Source: Parabacteroides sp.
GTDB taxonomy: Bacteria > Bacteroidota > Bacteroidia > Bacteroidales > Tannerellaceae
Direction of reading: 5' to 3'
NCBI GenBank assembly: GCA_019411205.1
Contig: DXRF01000004.1
Span: 9,846 to 35,703, forward strand
Length of the DNA: 25,858 bases
The position numbers and the translations under genes are program-made. The notes under the pieces were generated by a model, which searched no databases, had not been told where the DNA came from, and saw only the letters and a list, made by a program, of their open reading frames with translations. Positions within the stretch are counted from its first letter, which is position 1, and every line of letters begins with the position of its first letter. This document shows positions 24,681 through 25,858 of the stretch, piece by piece.

Positions 24681-25858
24681 ATGAAATATCAGTTTTTCTT
24701 TTTTATATCTTTCTTTTTCTTGTTACAATCGGTGAAAGGGGAAATGAATTCCAATCGGCAACTTTTTCAAGTATATGCCGATTCGGTTAAGATCACGGTT
24801 TCTTGTTTAAGTGACCAGATTATTCATGTTCAGGCGACTCCTGAAGGTGCAGTTGGGAAGGAATCATTGGTTATATTGAAGAACCATGTCTTGAAACCTA
24901 CTTTTTGTTCTATTCAAAAGAACGAGGAAGGAATTAGTATGTCGACATCCAAATTAACAATCAACTATTCTACAATAGACAAATGTATCTCATTTACTGA
25001 TAGAATATGTGGAAAATTGTTACTGAAAGAGAAGATGCGTGACTTTGTCAGGCAAAATGTTGGTGGGGAAGATGTTTGGAATATTCGGCAGGTATTCTCT
25101 TTGAGTTCGGAAGAGGCTATTTATGGTCTTGGCCAATATCAGGAAGGGGCTATGAATTATCGAGGTAAAAAGGTTAAACTTCTTCAAGCAAATAAAGATA
25201 TCGTCAATCCTTTTTTGATCTCGACCCGTTCGTATGGAATATTGTGGGACAATTATTCTAAAACACTTTTTGAGGATAATAAACATGGAGCTACTTTTTG
25301 GTCTGAAGTAGCAGATGAGATTAATTATTATTTTATAGCGGGTGATAATATGGATAAAGTCATCGCCAATTATCATGCGTTGACAGGCAAGGTTCCTATG
25401 TTTCCTAAATCTGCTTTTGGATATTGGCAATCAAAAGAAAGGTATAAATCGTTTGATGAATTGACTGAAGTTGTTGCTGAATACCGTCGTCGTCAAATAC
25501 CATTAGACAATATTGTCCAAGATTGGGAATATTGGGGAGATCGTCCTTTTTGGAATAGCTTGCAATTTGATACAGCTCGTTTTAATCATCCGAAAGAAGT
25601 CATAAATCGCCTTCACGATCAATACCATGTAAAATTAATGCTTTCTGTATGGCCAGGATTTGGAAAAGAAACGGATGTTTACCGGGCAATGGATACTGCA
25701 GGTGTTTTGTTTGACGAGCCGACGTGGGCAGGTTATAAAGTAATGGATGTGTATAATCCAAAAGCACGTGAAATATTTTGGAGTTATTTACAAAAAGGAT
25801 TATTTAACCTAAAATCCGCAAGCAATCTCAATGGCAATCTCAATTGCAGTAAAGAGCT
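24681..25858 (+). CDS. GH31 alpha-glycosidase (alpha-xylosidase/glucosidase-like), cut by window end
   Basis: 392 codons are visible and the frame is open at the window end. A signal peptide is at about 1-20 (FFFFISFFFLLQSVKG). The N-terminal beta-sandwich includes IYGLGQYQEGAMNYRGKK and NPFLISTRSYGILWDN. The barrel starts with PKSAFGYWQSKERYKS, then IPLDNIVQDWEYWGD and VKLMLSVWPGFGKETD, as in bacterial GH31 alpha-xylosidases and alpha-glucosidases, so it differs from the MYORG-like GH31 of PUL 1. After KAREIFWSYLQKGLFNL the family normally continues with a WWMD-type nucleophile strand; here it reads KSASNLNGNLNCSKE instead. Either the gene is disrupted or the last ~47 bases are not genuine genomic continuation. 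It is the first enzyme gene of PUL 2. Confidence 0.85.
   Translation, partial: MKYQFFFFISFFFLLQSVKGEMNSNRQLFQVYADSVKITVSCLSDQIIHVQATPEGAVGKESLVILKNHVLKPTFCSIQKNEEGISMSTSKLTINYSTIDKCISFTDRICGKLLLKEKMRDFVRQNVGGEDVWNIRQVFSLSSEEAIYGLGQYQEGAMNYRGKKVKLLQANKDIVNPFLISTRSYGILWDNYSKTLFEDNKHGATFWSEVADEINYYFIAGDNMDKVIANYHALTGKVPMFPKSAFGYWQSKERYKSFDELTEVVAEYRRRQIPLDNIVQDWEYWGDRPFWNSLQFDTARFNHPKEVINRLHDQYHVKLMLSVWPGFGKETDVYRAMDTAGVLFDEPTWAGYKVMDVYNPKAREIFWSYLQKGLFNLKSASNLNGNLNCSKE
25822..25844 (+). repeat. Tandem 11-mer GCAATCTCAAT at the window edge
   Basis: GCAATCTCAAT occurs at 25822-25832 and again at 25834-25844, spaced 12 nt. The repeat coincides with the stretch where the GH31 protein stops resembling its family. 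Confidence 0.6.

Noticed and set aside
25811..25858. Calling an insertion sequence at the broken GH31
   Set aside because: Only about 47 bases are visible, without an inverted repeat or transposase, so an artefact or a loop insertion cannot be excluded.

Overview
The window is a carbohydrate-foraging region of a Bacteroidales chromosome. The evidence is two SusC/SusD pairs, each led by an ECF sigma factor and a FecR-type anti-sigma factor, lipoprotein signals ending in Cys, and Bacteroides-type -7 boxes (TAnnTTTG). A human-gut Bacteroides or Parabacteroides is likely; the genus cannot be settled from the sequence alone. No tRNA, rRNA, CRISPR array, transposase or integrase was seen.

Layout. 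(1) 2-2047: 3' part of a large glycoside-hydrolase-like gene whose start lies outside the window. (2) 2075-16092: first polysaccharide utilization locus (PUL 1), in the order ECF sigma, a 737-nt gene-free gap full of short repeats, FecR anti-sigma, SusC, SusD, terminator, GH16, DUF4874/DUF4832 lipoprotein, GH89, MYORG-type GH31, strong terminator. (3) 16285-17064, minus strand: secreted GDPD/PI-PLC-like phosphodiesterase, divergent from (4) 17159-18058, a secreted metallophosphoesterase that runs into (5) PUL 2: ECF sigma, FecR, SusC, SusD, attenuator-like hairpin, and a second GH31 cut off by the window end.

How the genes work together. In each PUL, glycan arriving at the outer-membrane SusC/SusD complex should be signalled by the STN domain of SusC to the FecR periplasmic domain, which frees the sigma factor to transcribe susCD and the enzymes. 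PUL 1 pairs an endo-acting GH16 with exo-acting GH89 (alpha-N-acetylglucosaminidase) and a MYORG-like GH31 (candidate alpha-galactosidase). This suggests a host O-glycan or mucin-like substrate with alpha-GlcNAc and alpha-Gal caps; that is inference. The DUF4874/DUF4832 protein lies between GH16 and GH89, coupled to both, and is the best candidate for an undescribed enzyme.

The most unusual signals are non-coding. (a) Both anti-sigma genes carry a perfect 20-bp palindrome centred on the same codon pair (AGT|ACT, Ser-Thr) just before the transmembrane helix, followed by an overlapping hairpin within the helix codons; the arms differ between the genes but stay complementary. (b) An apparent antisense small RNA of about 90 nt lies between fecR and susC of PUL 1, with two hairpins sharing the loop CGGCAA. 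(c) A repeat-rich spacer separates the PUL 1 sigma and anti-sigma genes. (d) The last GH31 stops resembling its family just before the expected catalytic nucleophile, at the very edge of the window.
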